Below, in pieces: positions 24,496 through 34,800 of a stretch of DNA of 43,038 nucleotides. The DNA lies in contig JAAYKJ010000081.1 in the NCBI GenBank assembly GCA_012522505.1, positions 1 to 43,038 on the forward strand, read 5' to 3'. The DNA comes from Clostridiaceae bacterium (lineage in GTDB: Bacteria; Bacillota; Clostridia; DSM-8532). The notes below the pieces were generated by a model that did not search any database, was not told where the DNA came from, and saw only the letters and a list, made by a program, of their open reading frames with translations. Position numbers and translations under genes: made by a program. Within the stretch, counting starts at the first letter, position 1. Every line of letters starts with the position of its first letter.

Positions 24496-25845
24496 TCAGC
24501 GGAGGCTTCTGCATTCCAAATAGAATCGCTTGTCTTCGGCATCGCCCATTGAGAAGGTCTTCCTCGGAAGAGTGCCGTCCAAAATGACAGTTTTAAACAG
24601 ATCCTTCTTTTCCATTGGTGATAGGATAAATCCCATATTTGCTTCTTGTCTGCCCAGCTTTTCAATAACATCTTCGCCATGTACATAATCAATTTCAATG
24701 GTTGGGTTACTTTTCAGATAATCATCGAGGAAATGCTGAAGAGTAGCCACGTCCAGGTTGAAGCAAGGTTTGTCCGCCCACAGATAACCTGTTTTATCTC
24801 CATGAACAAACGTAATGATGTGGCGTTCCGAAGAGTTGGCAGGAACTTCGGTGAAATTTGTGATATACTCGTAACCGCATTGAATTCCTTGTTCAGCATA
24901 AAACTTTACAAAAGCAGATAGCAGTCTTGCGCTGTCCACATGGAAAAGCAAACGGTGAATGGGTTCAAAATCAAGCCCTTCATCGTGAACATTGACCAGT
25001 TCCACCAATGCAAAACGCGCGGGATGGTTTTCACTATCAACCTTTGAGAGTGAAAGCTTTAACCGTTCCCAGCAGGATTTTGCGGTTGCCAGAGAATGGT
25101 TCCCGTCACCGACTGCAAATAGCAACGGATTCATCGATGGATCCACATCGTATTTTTGGGAGAAGGTTTTATTCGATTTCAGGTAGATCAGGCTCTGGAA
25201 GATTTCCTCCAGTATTTTCACATCATTTACCTGGTAGCCTTCGATTCGGCCAGAATTCATCATCAGGTCAAAGGAATAAAGCCTGTTCATTTTTTCTTTA
25301 TACAGGGCAAGAGGCTCGATAACCTTTGCATCGGGATCGTCAATGAGCAGCATGATATGGGGAAGCTCAAGGCATGCATTCTCACGAATGCGGATCCGTG
25401 GTGGCAGCCTGTCCAAGATGGTTCCTTCGGTGGCACGGATCAAGCTTTGCGATCCTTGTGTAAAATCATATTGTTCAAGGTCAACAGCACAAACCAGTCC
25501 TTTCCTGGTTTTTCCACTGCGCGTTGTTCTTTCAACGTAGACCATGGTATTATTCAGTTCATAAAAGGTTCCTTCTTCCAGGTAGTCACACATGGCCTGA
25601 TTGATGTTATTAATTCTTTGCTGTTTTTCCTCGTCTGTCTCCCGCTCCAGATAAACCTCGGGGAAGATTAAATGCAATGTAGATGGAGCATTGCCTACAA
25701 ATTCATCGGTATTATGCCAATATTCCGGTTCAGAAGTATATTGATCGCAGGCCACAACGGCCCATTTCTGCATGTCAGTTCCCTTCCTGGGAAGTAGTAT
25801 CGACCGGATATCCAATCCAAGTTCGTTGAAAAAACGCTCGACCAT
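24496..25845 (-). CDS. DUF1015 family protein
   Basis: This 449-residue soluble protein belongs to a widespread family of unknown function, here near its usual length. Recognisable features are the N-terminal LPRKGTDMQKWAVVACDQYTS segment, the central GDGNHSLATAK motif that typifies the family, and the C-terminal half with EANMGFIL. It has no signal peptide or membrane helix. The ATG at 25845 is preceded by AAGGGGG, with a good promoter at 25929-25957. In other clostridia this family often neighbours serine-biosynthesis genes, but none is present here. Confidence 0.9.
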   Translation of the reverse strand: MVERFFNELGLDIRSILLPRKGTDMQKWAVVACDQYTSEPEYWHNTDEFVGNAPSTLHLIFPEVYLERETDEEKQQRINNINQAMCDYLEEGTFYELNNTMVYVERTTRSGKTRKGLVCAVDLEQYDFTQGSQSLIRATEGTILDRLPPRIRIRENACLELPHIMLLIDDPDAKVIEPLALYKEKMNRLYSFDLMMNSGRIEGYQVNDVKILEEIFQSLIYLKSNKTFSQKYDVDPSMNPLLFAVGDGNHSLATAKSCWERLKLSLSKVDSENHPARFALVELVNVHDEGLDFEPIHRLLFHVDSARLLSAFVKFYAEQGIQCGYEYITNFTEVPANSSERHIITFVHGDKTGYLWADKPCFNLDVATLQHFLDDYLKSNPTIEIDYVHGEDVIEKLGRQEANMGFILSPMEKKDLFKTVILDGTLPRKTFSMGDAEDKRFYLECRSLR

Positions 25846-25928
25846 TCAAGATCCCCCTTGTAAATAAGATGAGAAGCCAAGTCAATCCAGTTGCTGTTGC
25901 CTCTCAGTTACCATAAACCACAACGTCA

Positions 25929-25957
25929 ATTTTAATGGAATATGTAATTTTAGTCAA
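25929..25957 (-). promoter_or_regulatory. Sigma-A-type promoter of the DUF1015 gene
   Basis: On the minus strand TTGACT (25952-25957) and TAAAAT (25929-25934) are 17 bases apart. Transcription would start near 25922, giving a leader of about 77 bases. Confidence 0.65.
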
Positions 25958-26042
25958 ATTAAAAATGGCGCATTCTTTTTTTGAATTCTGAAATAATAAG
26001 ACTGTAGCGACGCAAGGAATAGTGCATTTTAAGGGAGCCAAC

Positions 26043-26561
26043 ATGCTTTATTGGTCCGAGATTTTGGGTGCATCGGTTTATAGGAACGATAAAAATATCG
26101 GGAATGTTGAAAACCTCATGCTTCATCCAGAAGAGAAGATCATTGCAGGTTTCTTGTTGGAAAGAAGAAATCGCGATATCCGGTACAGGTACTTTCCTTA
26201 CAGCCAAATTGAGACAATGAAGCGGGACAGGATCGATTTGAAGGGATCGATGGAACTGAAAACACTGACCAAGGCTGATGGAAAACAGTATATGTTCTGT
26301 GAAGATTTCCTCAAGAAAACGATTCAGGACGATAAAGGGGAGTGGATTGGGCGTGTGGCAGATTTCGGGTTTGATCCATCCAATGGATTTGTACGGGATA
26401 TGATTTTTTCCGGCAGTTTTGTTGAAGACATGTGGATTGGAAGAAAAAGAATGCCAGTTTTATACCAGGTGGAATTTTCAAGGGAATTCATCACCATCGA
26501 TAAAGAAACCCGGGAAGAAATAACAGGCCTGAACAAAGGACTGAGGCAATGGCTGAAATAG
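26043..26561 (+). CDS. PRC-barrel domain protein
   Basis: This 172-residue soluble protein consists of two PRC-barrel-like units (about residues 1-78 and 85-165). Each has a short strand ending in G-x-V followed by an acidic loop (NIGNVENLMLHPEE and WIGRVADFGFDPSNG). Such domains act in RNA-processing and photosynthetic contexts and as protein-protein adaptors, and in Bacillota are often stress-linked. The ATG at 26043 follows GGGAG; the frame is open a few codons upstream but without a ribosome site. It is followed by a 59-residue membrane-associated peptide gene and an AI-2E-type permease, possibly one transcription unit. Confidence 0.82.
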   Translation: MLYWSEILGASVYRNDKNIGNVENLMLHPEEKIIAGFLLERRNRDIRYRYFPYSQIETMKRDRIDLKGSMELKTLTKADGKQYMFCEDFLKKTIQDDKGEWIGRVADFGFDPSNGFVRDMIFSGSFVEDMWIGRKRMPVLYQVEFSREFITIDKETREEITGLNKGLRQWLK

Positions 26562-26637
26562 ATGAGATGATAAAGGGAACTAAAAGGAACTATAAGGAAT
26601 TAACCGGATTACGTGGCAAACAAAGGAGGCTATAGAC

Positions 26638-26817
26638 ATGAGAAACAAATTTTCAAGTGGGATGTTGATTGGCGGTATTGTAGGAGCGACGATGTCAATG
26701 ATAATGAATCATGATATCGATATAAATCGAACGAGGAAGCGTATGTTGCGCATGGGAAAAAGCATGTACAAAAAATCCAGACGCCTTGTGTCGGATATCA
26801 TCGACATAATGCATTAA
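26638..26817 (+). CDS. Small YtxH-like membrane-anchored protein (59 residues)
   Basis: The ATG at 26638 follows AAAGGAGG at the correct distance. The product starts with a glycine-rich hydrophobic stretch (GMLIGGIVGATMSMIMN), followed by a strongly basic helix (RTRKRMLRMGKSMYKKSRR). This resembles small YtxH-type envelope proteins, although it lacks the usual long coiled coil. Its position between the PRC-barrel and AI-2E genes suggests a shared envelope role. Confidence 0.72.
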   Translation: MRNKFSSGMLIGGIVGATMSMIMNHDIDINRTRKRMLRMGKSMYKKSRRLVSDIIDIMH

Positions 26818-26838
26818 TCGTTAAATCTTCCCTTTTGA

Positions 26839-26885
26839 ACCTTTTCTCAATAAGCATACCAATATATTTGGGATTGAGAAAAGGT
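26839..26885 (+). other. Hairpin between the small protein and AI-2E gene
   Basis: ACCTTTTCTCAAT (26839-26851) is perfectly repeated inverted at 26873-26885 with a 21-base loop. No T run follows, so it is not a typical terminator. It could stabilise the upstream mRNA end or attenuate the next gene. Confidence 0.5.
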
Positions 26886-26916
26886 ACATACCCGTGAGGA
26901 TTATTGGAGGTGCCTG

Positions 26917-27954
26917 GTGAAGGCAGGTCAGTGGATTCGGATAGGTATATTAACAGCCCTCTGTGCAGGGTTGATTTTTTTTGTTATAAAATATGGAAAA
27001 CAATTTTTTCAGGCGTTACATCCTCTTGGGTTCGGAATCATAATTGCCTATATCCTCCTGCCATTGGTTGAAACCCTTGACAGGCTAAAAGTTTCCAGAA
27101 CCATCAGCATTCTGACTTCGTTTATTTTAAGCATGATCATTATTTCAGTGGTTTTGCTTATGATCATTCCGATTTTTGTAGACAATATCAAAGAGCTGAC
27201 AGCCGTCCTGCCCGGAATGTTTGATGAAGCTTTTAAAAAAGTTGAAATATTCATAAAAGGAAACATTCCATCAAGCTGGCAACCGGAAATCCTGAAAGAA
27301 GTGGATAATAGCCTGATAAAAATCCAAGACAGTCTGACACGGGCGATGTACAATTTCATAACTTCACTGCCGGGGACGATATCTTTCGTATTGGATGTAT
27401 TGTTGGGATGGATTTTGTCATTTTATATTTTAAAGGATAAAGAACAACTTGTTAGCGGTCTTAAGTATTTCTTTCCCAAATCCATCCGGGGGGAAATGGT
27501 ATGCTTTTTCAGAGACATTCACCGGGTCGTCCTGCGATTTATACAGGGTCAGGTTTTAATTGCCATTATCATTTCCATTATCGAAACCTTAGGTCTTTAT
27601 TTAATAGGAATGCCTTACGCAACGCTATTGGGCTTTATTGGGGGGATGTCCAATATTATTCCTTACTTCGGGCCCTATATCGGCGCGATTCCAGCCCTCG
27701 CTGTTGCCCTGACGATATCGCCATGGAAAGCCTTATGGACCGCGGCTGTTTTTTTTGTTGTTCAACAGTTGGATAATATTTACCTGTCTCCGAGAATAAT
27801 GGAAGGCAAACTGAGGCTACACCCTGTTGTAACGATGCTGGCCGTTATCGTCGGAGGCAAAATGTTTGGCGTGTGGGGCCTTTTGTTTGGTGTTCCGCTG
27901 GTGGCCATGCTGAAGGTACTGCTTAAAAGAGTGCACAGGATAGTGGCAGGCTGA
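26917..27954 (+). CDS. AI-2E family transporter (PerM/YdbI-like)
   Basis: This 345-residue membrane protein has about eight helices and a large central cytosolic or extracellular loop (residues ~75-160). The family signature appears as IIPYFGPYIGAIPALAVAL followed by LDNIYLSPRIMEGKLRLHPVV. Members are reported as autoinducer-2 exporters, Na+/H+ antiporters or general permeases, so the substrate here is open. The start is GTG at 26917, six bases after GGAGG. Confidence 0.9.
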   Translation: MKAGQWIRIGILTALCAGLIFFVIKYGKQFFQALHPLGFGIIIAYILLPLVETLDRLKVSRTISILTSFILSMIIISVVLLMIIPIFVDNIKELTAVLPGMFDEAFKKVEIFIKGNIPSSWQPEILKEVDNSLIKIQDSLTRAMYNFITSLPGTISFVLDVLLGWILSFYILKDKEQLVSGLKYFFPKSIRGEMVCFFRDIHRVVLRFIQGQVLIAIIISIIETLGLYLIGMPYATLLGFIGGMSNIIPYFGPYIGAIPALAVALTISPWKALWTAAVFFVVQQLDNIYLSPRIMEGKLRLHPVVTMLAVIVGGKMFGVWGLLFGVPLVAMLKVLLKRVHRIVAG

Positions 27955-28219
27955 AAACGGTAAGTCTCCCTGTTCAAACGGGTGGTTAACTCACGCCATC
28001 TGTGGCTCACCGAAGTACAATTCTTATTTTTGAAATATTTTGAATACCTGAGGTAGCTTTTTTGTGATAAAATAATGTGAAGATATTGCCTGATGCATCA
28101 CACCATAGGGAAAGAAACAAAAAAATGTAATGTAAGATTACGATGGTGGGTTGAGGGCAGAACAGGGTATGATCGCTCAAGTTATCGTGTATAAGCATGG
28201 TTTATCGGGAGGAGAAGTT

Positions 28220-29083
28220 ATGATGAAGCGCAAAATTAAAACACTTAATTATAACCCTGCCTTAAAGGGGATGGCTGCCTTTGTACCTGATGTGGTTTTT
28301 TCCAATGCAGGCGGGGTGGAGCTTAAAATGCAGATGATAAAACCATGGGAGGATCAGGATAATCCGGTTAAGCAGAAAAGGCCTTTGATCGTATTTCTTC
28401 AGGGCAGCGCATGGACTTTTCCTGATGTAAACTATGAAATTCCACAGCTGGCTGAGTTTGCACGGAAGGGATATGTTGTGGCTACGATTACCCACCGAAA
28501 TTACCAAGATGGATACCCTGCTCCTGCGTTTTTGCAGGATGCAAAAACAGCAATCCGGTTCCTGCGGAAAAATGCAGACGAATACAATATCGATCCAAAT
28601 CGTATCTGTTTTTGGGGAACATCCTCCGGTGGTAACACAGCGCTACTTGTTGCGCTGACAGGGGATGATCCCAGGTACAAAACCGAAGAGTATGCAGAGC
28701 ATTCAGACAGTGTTAAGGTTGCTGTAGCATGCTTCGGCCCTACGAATTTGGTGCGCCTTGCAAAAATAGTTGCAGAGAGTGACGAACCATCCTTGTTTGA
28801 GGGACTTGCCGGCGGAAAACTGTCGGATCATATGGAGCTGATAGAAGATCTTAGCCCCATCCTGATCCTGAAGAAAAACAGGGAATATCCTCCGATCCTC
28901 CTGCTCCACGGTGATGCGGATATGCTTGTTCCTTATGATGAAAGCGTGAACATGTACAATGCCTTGCTGGATGGCGGATATGATGCGGAAATGATCCGGG
29001 TTAAGAACGCTCCACATGAGCATTCCTTCTGGAGCCCCGAACTGATAGACGTCATTGCGGATTTTATTGAGAGAAAGATATAA
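28220..29083 (+). CDS. Alpha/beta-hydrolase (hormone-sensitive-lipase/BD-FAE-like esterase)
   Basis: This 287-residue hydrolase has an oxyanion segment VFLQGSAWTFPD (a variant of HGGxW), the nucleophile elbow WGTSSGGN (Ser near residue 135), the acid residue in HGDADMLVP and His in APHEHSFW. It lacks a signal peptide. The ATG at 28220 is chosen because GGGAGGAG lies just before it; the frame is open 23 codons upstream without such a site. The family cleaves short-chain acyl or feruloyl esters, which fits a plant-fibre diet. The Wadjet operon begins 97 bases after its stop with no clear terminator between. Confidence 0.87.
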   Translation: MMKRKIKTLNYNPALKGMAAFVPDVVFSNAGGVELKMQMIKPWEDQDNPVKQKRPLIVFLQGSAWTFPDVNYEIPQLAEFARKGYVVATITHRNYQDGYPAPAFLQDAKTAIRFLRKNADEYNIDPNRICFWGTSSGGNTALLVALTGDDPRYKTEEYAEHSDSVKVAVACFGPTNLVRLAKIVAESDEPSLFEGLAGGKLSDHMELIEDLSPILILKKNREYPPILLLHGDADMLVPYDESVNMYNALLDGGYDAEMIRVKNAPHEHSFWSPELIDVIADFIERKI

Positions 29084-29109
29084 ATGTAGGGCTGATTTTT
29101 CCTCACATT

Positions 29110-29139
29110 TTGCTAAATAGTATCGATTGAGGAAATAAT
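29110..29139 (+). promoter_or_regulatory. Possible promoter of the Wadjet operon
   Basis: TTGCTA (29110-29115) and AATAAT (29134-29139) lie 18 bases apart, inside an inverted repeat formed by TTTCCTCA (29098-29105) and TGAGGAAA (29128-29135). The match is moderate. The repeat could be an operator or a leader hairpin. Confidence 0.32.
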
Positions 29140-29180
29140 CCGAAAAGAAACTTAATACTGATGAAGGAGCCACTGAATAA

Positions 29181-30668
29181 ATGGAGATTACCCACGGGCT
29201 TTTAAAGCCCGTTAATGAAACCAAATACCTTTCTGCAGAAAACTGTTATCGTTACAGGCCCATTCTCAGGTATTTTTTTGATCAGTACGAAAAGATCAAT
29301 TACTGGATGTACAAGGAAGAAGTGCATGCAGAGCTTATTAAGCATGAAGCTTTCCGAGAATATACCATCGACCAGTGCAGGCAGGATTTGGATACACTGG
29401 TTGCATGGGGGAATCTTGTGCCTGTACAGGACACATCAAAGGTTACCACGGTGGAAGAATTCAAAAACAAGCAATTCCGCTACAGGCTGTCGGAATACTC
29501 TGTTGAAATTGAAAGGCTTACGATACGGCTTGAAAATCTGCATATTGAAGGCGCTTCTTTGGAATCAACGCTATTTGAAAAGCTGCTTCAGGCCATCCGG
29601 AAAATGAAAGCTCTGGCTGAAGAGGATCATAAAACCGCAGGTCCGTGGTGGCGCGATCTGAACAACGATTTCCGGCGGTTAAACCAGAATTATCAGGACT
29701 ATATGAGCACGTTCCACAGCCTGAAGGCTGAAGAGATAATGCGAACAAAGGCCTTTCTTGTTTACAAGGACAAGCTGGTGGAATATTTACGTGAATTTGT
29801 GAAAGAACTTCAAAGGGTTGCAGGCGTTATCGAAAAAGAATTAAAGCAGCTGGATCGAACGGTCATTAACAGGGTTTTGGATCTGGCTGTTGAATATGAA
29901 CTATCCATACCGCGCATGGATATGCAGCTTGATCAGAAACAGCTTGAGGACAATATATACGGTAAATGGAAAAGCTTCAGTACATGGTTTCTGGGGGACG
30001 GGAACAGGGAAAGCGAAGTGGTCAGGCTTTTTGAGATTACCAACGAGATCATTCGAAAGATCACACGGTATGCGGCACAAATTGTTGAAAGCCGGACAAG
30101 TGCTTCGAACCGGAAGGAAGAGTATAAGCGCCTGGCTGAAATGTTTATGAAAAGCGGAGACATGGATGAAGCCCACAAGCTATCCTCGGTCGTATTCGGA
30201 ATCTTTCGGACAAGGCATATCCAAGGAGATTTTCTAAGGAGCACGGATAGTATTCAAAGCGGAGTTTATGACGAACCGGCCTTTGAGCTTACGCTTCGAC
30301 CAAAGGTTCGTATCTATCGAGAAAAAATGCAAAGAAGTCCGATCAGGAGCAGGAAAGCTGAAAAGGAAAAGCAGTACCGTGAATATGTCCGACGTGCCCG
30401 GGAGGAGCAGGAAGCCATGAACGGATACATTCAGAACAATGAAATTGACATATCAGCATTGCCTGTCATCCCACCTCATATACGCACAATGCTGCTTTCC
30501 TGGATCGCCAAGGCTTGTATTGCATCGGATCATAAAGTAAAAACAAACACAGGACATGTGGTTACCGTTATTCAGCCCACGAGTAATAAACGCTGTGTTC
30601 TGCGTTGCCATGACGGCGAACTGGACATGCCTGCCTATAAACTGATAATAACAGAGGACCCGCAGTAG
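29181..30668 (+). CDS. jetA: Wadjet anti-plasmid system protein JetA (DUF2397/TIGR02677)
   Basis: This 495-residue protein is the kleisin-like subunit of a Wadjet SMC complex, bridging the JetC heads and holding JetB. The N-terminal region shows TIGR02677 features: KYLSAENCYRYRPILRYFF, then LVAWGNLVPVQDTSKVTTVEEFKNKQFRYRL. A helical middle and a winged-helix C-terminus follow. The length is close to the family norm. The start ATG (29181) is 11 bases after GAAGGAG. Codons 5-11 are covered by a perfect hairpin. It is the first gene of an operon with 11-, 8- and 13-base gaps, so JetABCD are made together. Wadjet senses and cleaves circular plasmid DNA. Confidence 0.93.
   Translation: MEITHGLLKPVNETKYLSAENCYRYRPILRYFFDQYEKINYWMYKEEVHAELIKHEAFREYTIDQCRQDLDTLVAWGNLVPVQDTSKVTTVEEFKNKQFRYRLSEYSVEIERLTIRLENLHIEGASLESTLFEKLLQAIRKMKALAEEDHKTAGPWWRDLNNDFRRLNQNYQDYMSTFHSLKAEEIMRTKAFLVYKDKLVEYLREFVKELQRVAGVIEKELKQLDRTVINRVLDLAVEYELSIPRMDMQLDQKQLEDNIYGKWKSFSTWFLGDGNRESEVVRLFEITNEIIRKITRYAAQIVESRTSASNRKEEYKRLAEMFMKSGDMDEAHKLSSVVFGIFRTRHIQGDFLRSTDSIQSGVYDEPAFELTLRPKVRIYREKMQRSPIRSRKAEKEKQYREYVRRAREEQEAMNGYIQNNEIDISALPVIPPHIRTMLLSWIAKACIASDHKVKTNTGHVVTVIQPTSNKRCVLRCHDGELDMPAYKLIITEDPQ
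29194..29212 (+). promoter_or_regulatory. Perfect hairpin over the first codons of jetA
   Basis: ACGGGCTTT and AAAGCCCGT flank a single central T. The nine-pair stem would span codons 5-11. It could slow initiation or early elongation, or be a site for a dyad-binding protein. It encodes part of HGLLKPV in the protein. Confidence 0.6.
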
Positions 30669-30679
30669 GAAGGAAGAAT

Positions 30680-31828
30680 ATGAACACGCTTGAGATTTTG
30701 TTGGAAAATTACTGGATTCTAAAATCCAAAGACAGGGATTTATACTACCAGGTGAAGGATTCCATACAGGAATATGAAGCCTTCCTTCTGGATAAGGTTG
30801 GTTACAGGCTTATCGTAAATCCAATTTTAATCAAGTTGGAGAAAATACCGGGAAAGCCCGAACCGTGGATGGGCATACAGGATTTTGATCAGCCGCTGGA
30901 TTATGCTTTCCTATGCTATGTGCTGGCTTTTTTAGAGGACAAAAGCCAGGGCGAACAGTTTATTCTATCGGAAATCACAGACTATATCCAGTCTGCGTGG
31001 CAGTTGGAAACGGCTGTAGACTGGACGATATACAACCAAAGACGCTCCCTTGTGAAGGTTTTGAAATTTGTACGGGATATGAACTTGTTGTTGGTCAACG
31101 ATGGGAATGAAAGCCGTTTTATCAATAGTATCGATGCGGATGTTCTCTACGAAAGCACCGGTATATCCCGCTATTTCATGCGGGTTTTCACCGGCAGCCT
31201 CACGGATTATTCGTCATGGCAGGACATTCATAACGGGGAATGGATGGATGTGGAGAAGGATCGAGGGAAGGTTCGGAGAAACAGGGTTTATCGTCGGCTT
31301 TTGATGTCGCCGGCCATATATTCGGAAGGCTCTGACGATCCTGATTGGCAGTATATTAAGAATTACCGCAATATGATACAAAAGGATATGGTTGAAACTT
31401 TGGCTTACGATTTGCATGTGCATAAAAACTGCGCTTTTGTGATTGTTCCCGAAGGGCCGTACTATAAGGGTTCCTTTCCGGCGAATAACAGTCTAAGCGA
31501 TATTGTTCTGCAGATGAACCGGATGATACGCAGCATGGTGGATGACGGTGAAATCATCCCCGATGCCGATGAAACCATCCTGGTTTCCGGCGGAAGATTT
31601 GACGGTTGGCTTGAGAAACTACGAAAGGTGTATGCACAGGGCTGGAGCAAGGAATACCGGGAAATGAGTTTGTCCGGATTAAGACGGGAAGTTCTTGCAA
31701 TAATGCGGGATTATGGCATGGTTGAATGGCGCCGTGAGGCATCAGAGATCAGGATGCTGCCGATGTGCGGTAAGCTTTACGGCAGGTATCCGAAAGAGTT
31801 TGAACAAAAAATAGGAATAAACCCGTAG
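30680..31828 (+). CDS. jetB: Wadjet system protein JetB (DUF2398/TIGR02678)
   Basis: This 382-residue protein corresponds to the KITE-type (MukE-like) subunit that binds the kleisin in the SMC complex. It shows TIGR02678-like features: an ILLENYWILKSKDRDLYY start, a QRRSLVKVLKFVRDMNLLLV helix-turn segment, then ADVLYESTGISRYFMRVF. The start has AGGAAGG shortly before it. No catalytic motif is expected. Its presence between jetA and jetC with short gaps supports assembly of a complete complex. Confidence 0.9.
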   Translation: MNTLEILLENYWILKSKDRDLYYQVKDSIQEYEAFLLDKVGYRLIVNPILIKLEKIPGKPEPWMGIQDFDQPLDYAFLCYVLAFLEDKSQGEQFILSEITDYIQSAWQLETAVDWTIYNQRRSLVKVLKFVRDMNLLLVNDGNESRFINSIDADVLYESTGISRYFMRVFTGSLTDYSSWQDIHNGEWMDVEKDRGKVRRNRVYRRLLMSPAIYSEGSDDPDWQYIKNYRNMIQKDMVETLAYDLHVHKNCAFVIVPEGPYYKGSFPANNSLSDIVLQMNRMIRSMVDDGEIIPDADETILVSGGRFDGWLEKLRKVYAQGWSKEYREMSLSGLRREVLAIMRDYGMVEWRREASEIRMLPMCGKLYGRYPKEFEQKIGINP

Positions 31829-31836
31829 GAGGAAGC

Positions 31837-34800
31837 ATGGAAACAGGTTATATGACCGATAAATGGGTTATCAATAGGATTGGTCTTATCAATTTTTGGT
31901 ATTATGACGAGGAAGAATTTAATTTCAGCGGCGGCAGACTCTTGCTTCGCGGTTCGAATGGTTCGGGGAAATCGGTCACCATGCAGAGTTTCATACCGTT
32001 GTTGCTGGACGGCAATAAAAGCCCTGAAAGGCTGGATCCTTTTGGTTCCAGGGCTAGAAGGCTGGAAAACTATCTGCTTACCGAAGAAGACCGGGAGCGG
32101 GATGAGAACACGGGCTATCTGTTTATGGAATTCAAGAAGGAAAACGCAGGCAATTATCTGACGATAGGGATGGGGCTTAGAGCCAGACGGAATAAGCCTA
32201 TGCAATTCTGGGGTTTTTCCATCACCGACGGAAGACGAATCGGTATCGACTTTCAGCTTTACAAAGACATCGGAGAAAAAATACCTCTTACGAAGAATGA
32301 GTTGAGAAATCGCATCGAAACCGGCGGAGAAGTGACCGAATCACAGAAGGAATATATGGAAATGGTTAATAAGCTCTTGTTCGGTTATGAAACCCTGGAA
32401 GAATATGATGAGATGATCAAGCTCTTGATTCAGCTTCGCACACCGAAGCTGTCAAAAGAGTTTAAACCCAGTGTTATATATGAGATCATGGAAAATTCCC
32501 TTCAGCCGCTTACCGATGAGGATCTGCGCCCCATGTCTGAGGCCATCGAAAACATGGATACCATAGCAGAGCAGCTTGAAATGCTGAAAAAGAGCAGGGA
32601 AGCGGCAGCAAAGGTCATGAGAGAATATGACCGCTACAATGAGTATATTCTGTTTGGCAAGGCAAAGGCATTCGATAACAGCCAAAAACAACTGGACGAT
32701 GCGAATAAAAAAGCCAGACGGCTGGAACAGGATATTCATGAACTGGAGGACAACAAAAAGCAGGCCGAAGAGAATAAGATTCGTTATGCAAACGAAAAGG
32801 ACGCTCTGGAGCATAAGAAAGAGCAGCTGGAGCAACACGACAGCTATAAAGCCAGAAAAGAACTGGACAGGGTTCTCAATGAATTGGAAGGGCTAAACAA
32901 ACAAGTGGAGCAAAAGGAAGAGGCGAAAGACAAGAAGGATGAAACGGTTCGAAAAAACGAGGAAAGCCTGAAACACCAGCAGGATAAGCTTTCGCAGGAA
33001 GAACAGGACATCCATAGGCAGCTGGAGGCTATGGATGAAAGGGCGTATGATGTATTTTTCCACGAACAGGGCTTCATGTCCGCAGAACTGAAGGCTAAGC
33101 CGGATGAGCCGTATCGCTTTGACTATATAAAGGAACAGACCCGCTTATACCGGGAAAAAATAAGAAGCACGCTAAAGGCTCTTGAAACCGAACAGCGCTG
33201 CATGAGCGACTACGATGACAACATGAAAAAACTGGATGATGCAAGAAAAGCGAAGGAAAGCGCAGAAAGGAGCCTTGAGCGTTGTGAAAACCTATTTTTG
33301 GAGACTCGGGAAGAGTATATAGAAACGGTATACAAATGGAATACAGACAATACATTTTTAAAGCTTGGAAAACATATGCAGCCATTGGTGAGAGATGTAC
33401 AGCAATATGGCAGGGAAACCGGGTATAACGAAATCTCTGCCCATGCGCATGCTGCATTCAGGGAGACTGAAGGTGGCATGGAGGATATCAAACGCACAAT
33501 TAATTATGAATTGGCGATGCTTGAAGAGAAAAAGGCCGGAATCAGTTCTGAGCTTGAAACATGGAAAAGCAAAAGAGAGCCTGAGCCGGACAGAGAGCCG
33601 AAGGTCGTGAAAAACCGTGAGTTTTTGAAGGAAAACGGGATTCCTCATATTCCCTTCTATATGGCAGTGGATTTTAACGATGGCGTGCCGGAACAAGCCA
33701 GGGGCAGGTTGGAGGAGGCACTCAGGGATATGGGGATATTGGATGCCCTGATTGTTCCGCCCCAATACCATGACAGGCTCTTTCAATCAGAGACCGGTTC
33801 GGCGGACAAGTACCTCATGCCGGAGCCGCAGTTTATGGCCCATGCGCTATCAGAGCTGTTAAAGCCTGCGCCTGGAAACGAAGCTGGAGTAAGTAGCGAA
33901 GATATCGACAATGTGTTAAAAACCATCATGTTGGATCCGAATATCGGAAAAACCTATGTGGATGAGAGCGGACATTACCGTATTGGCCTGATTGAGGGAA
34001 ACGCATCCGGTTTGGAGGTTCCCAGGTTTATCGGGGCTGAGGCCCGGAAACAGTTCAGGCTTGAGAATATCCGCCGTCTTGAGGCGGAACTGTCACTTGT
34101 TGAAGAAGAAATGGATGGTATAAAGGCACAGCTTGATGATATTATGAAGAAGTTGGAAACACTGAGGCGGGAAATGGAAGCTTTTCCAAAAGAGGATGAT
34201 CTGAAAGCTTCGTGGAAGATGGTTAAAGAAGATGAATACCGCTTGGAAAGCTGCATCAAGGATATGGAAGAACAAGAACAAAAAACCGAAGCCTCGTTCA
34301 ACAGGCTGAAGGAGGCAAGGAAGCAGGTTGTTGAAACAGCAGGGAAATGCGAGATACCGCTGGAAATAAAGGATTATCGTGAAGCAGAAGAGAGCATGGA
34401 CAAATATCAGGGGATGCTGGGGGATCTGATCAATGTCCATAACGGTTATATCAATACACTGAATCATATCAAACTGTTAAAGGAGCAGCGGGAAGAGTTG
34501 CTGCAGGACTTGGACGACATCCTGTATGATCTGGGCAATTACCGGCGAAGGCAGGAAAACCTGACTGCGCAGAAGGTAAATTATGAAAACATGCTGAAGG
34601 AATTAGGCCACGAAGAAATTGAAATCGAGATAAGGCAATGCATACAACGGTTCAGGGAACTGACTGATACGCTGATACCAGAAAACGCTGTATTATGCGG
34701 ACAGTTGGAAATCAGGCTGGAAAACCGTATTCAGGAGCTGGAACAAGTACGTCAGGAGATTTTTGAAAAGGATAAACTGAATCGTTTTGCAGAGCAAACC

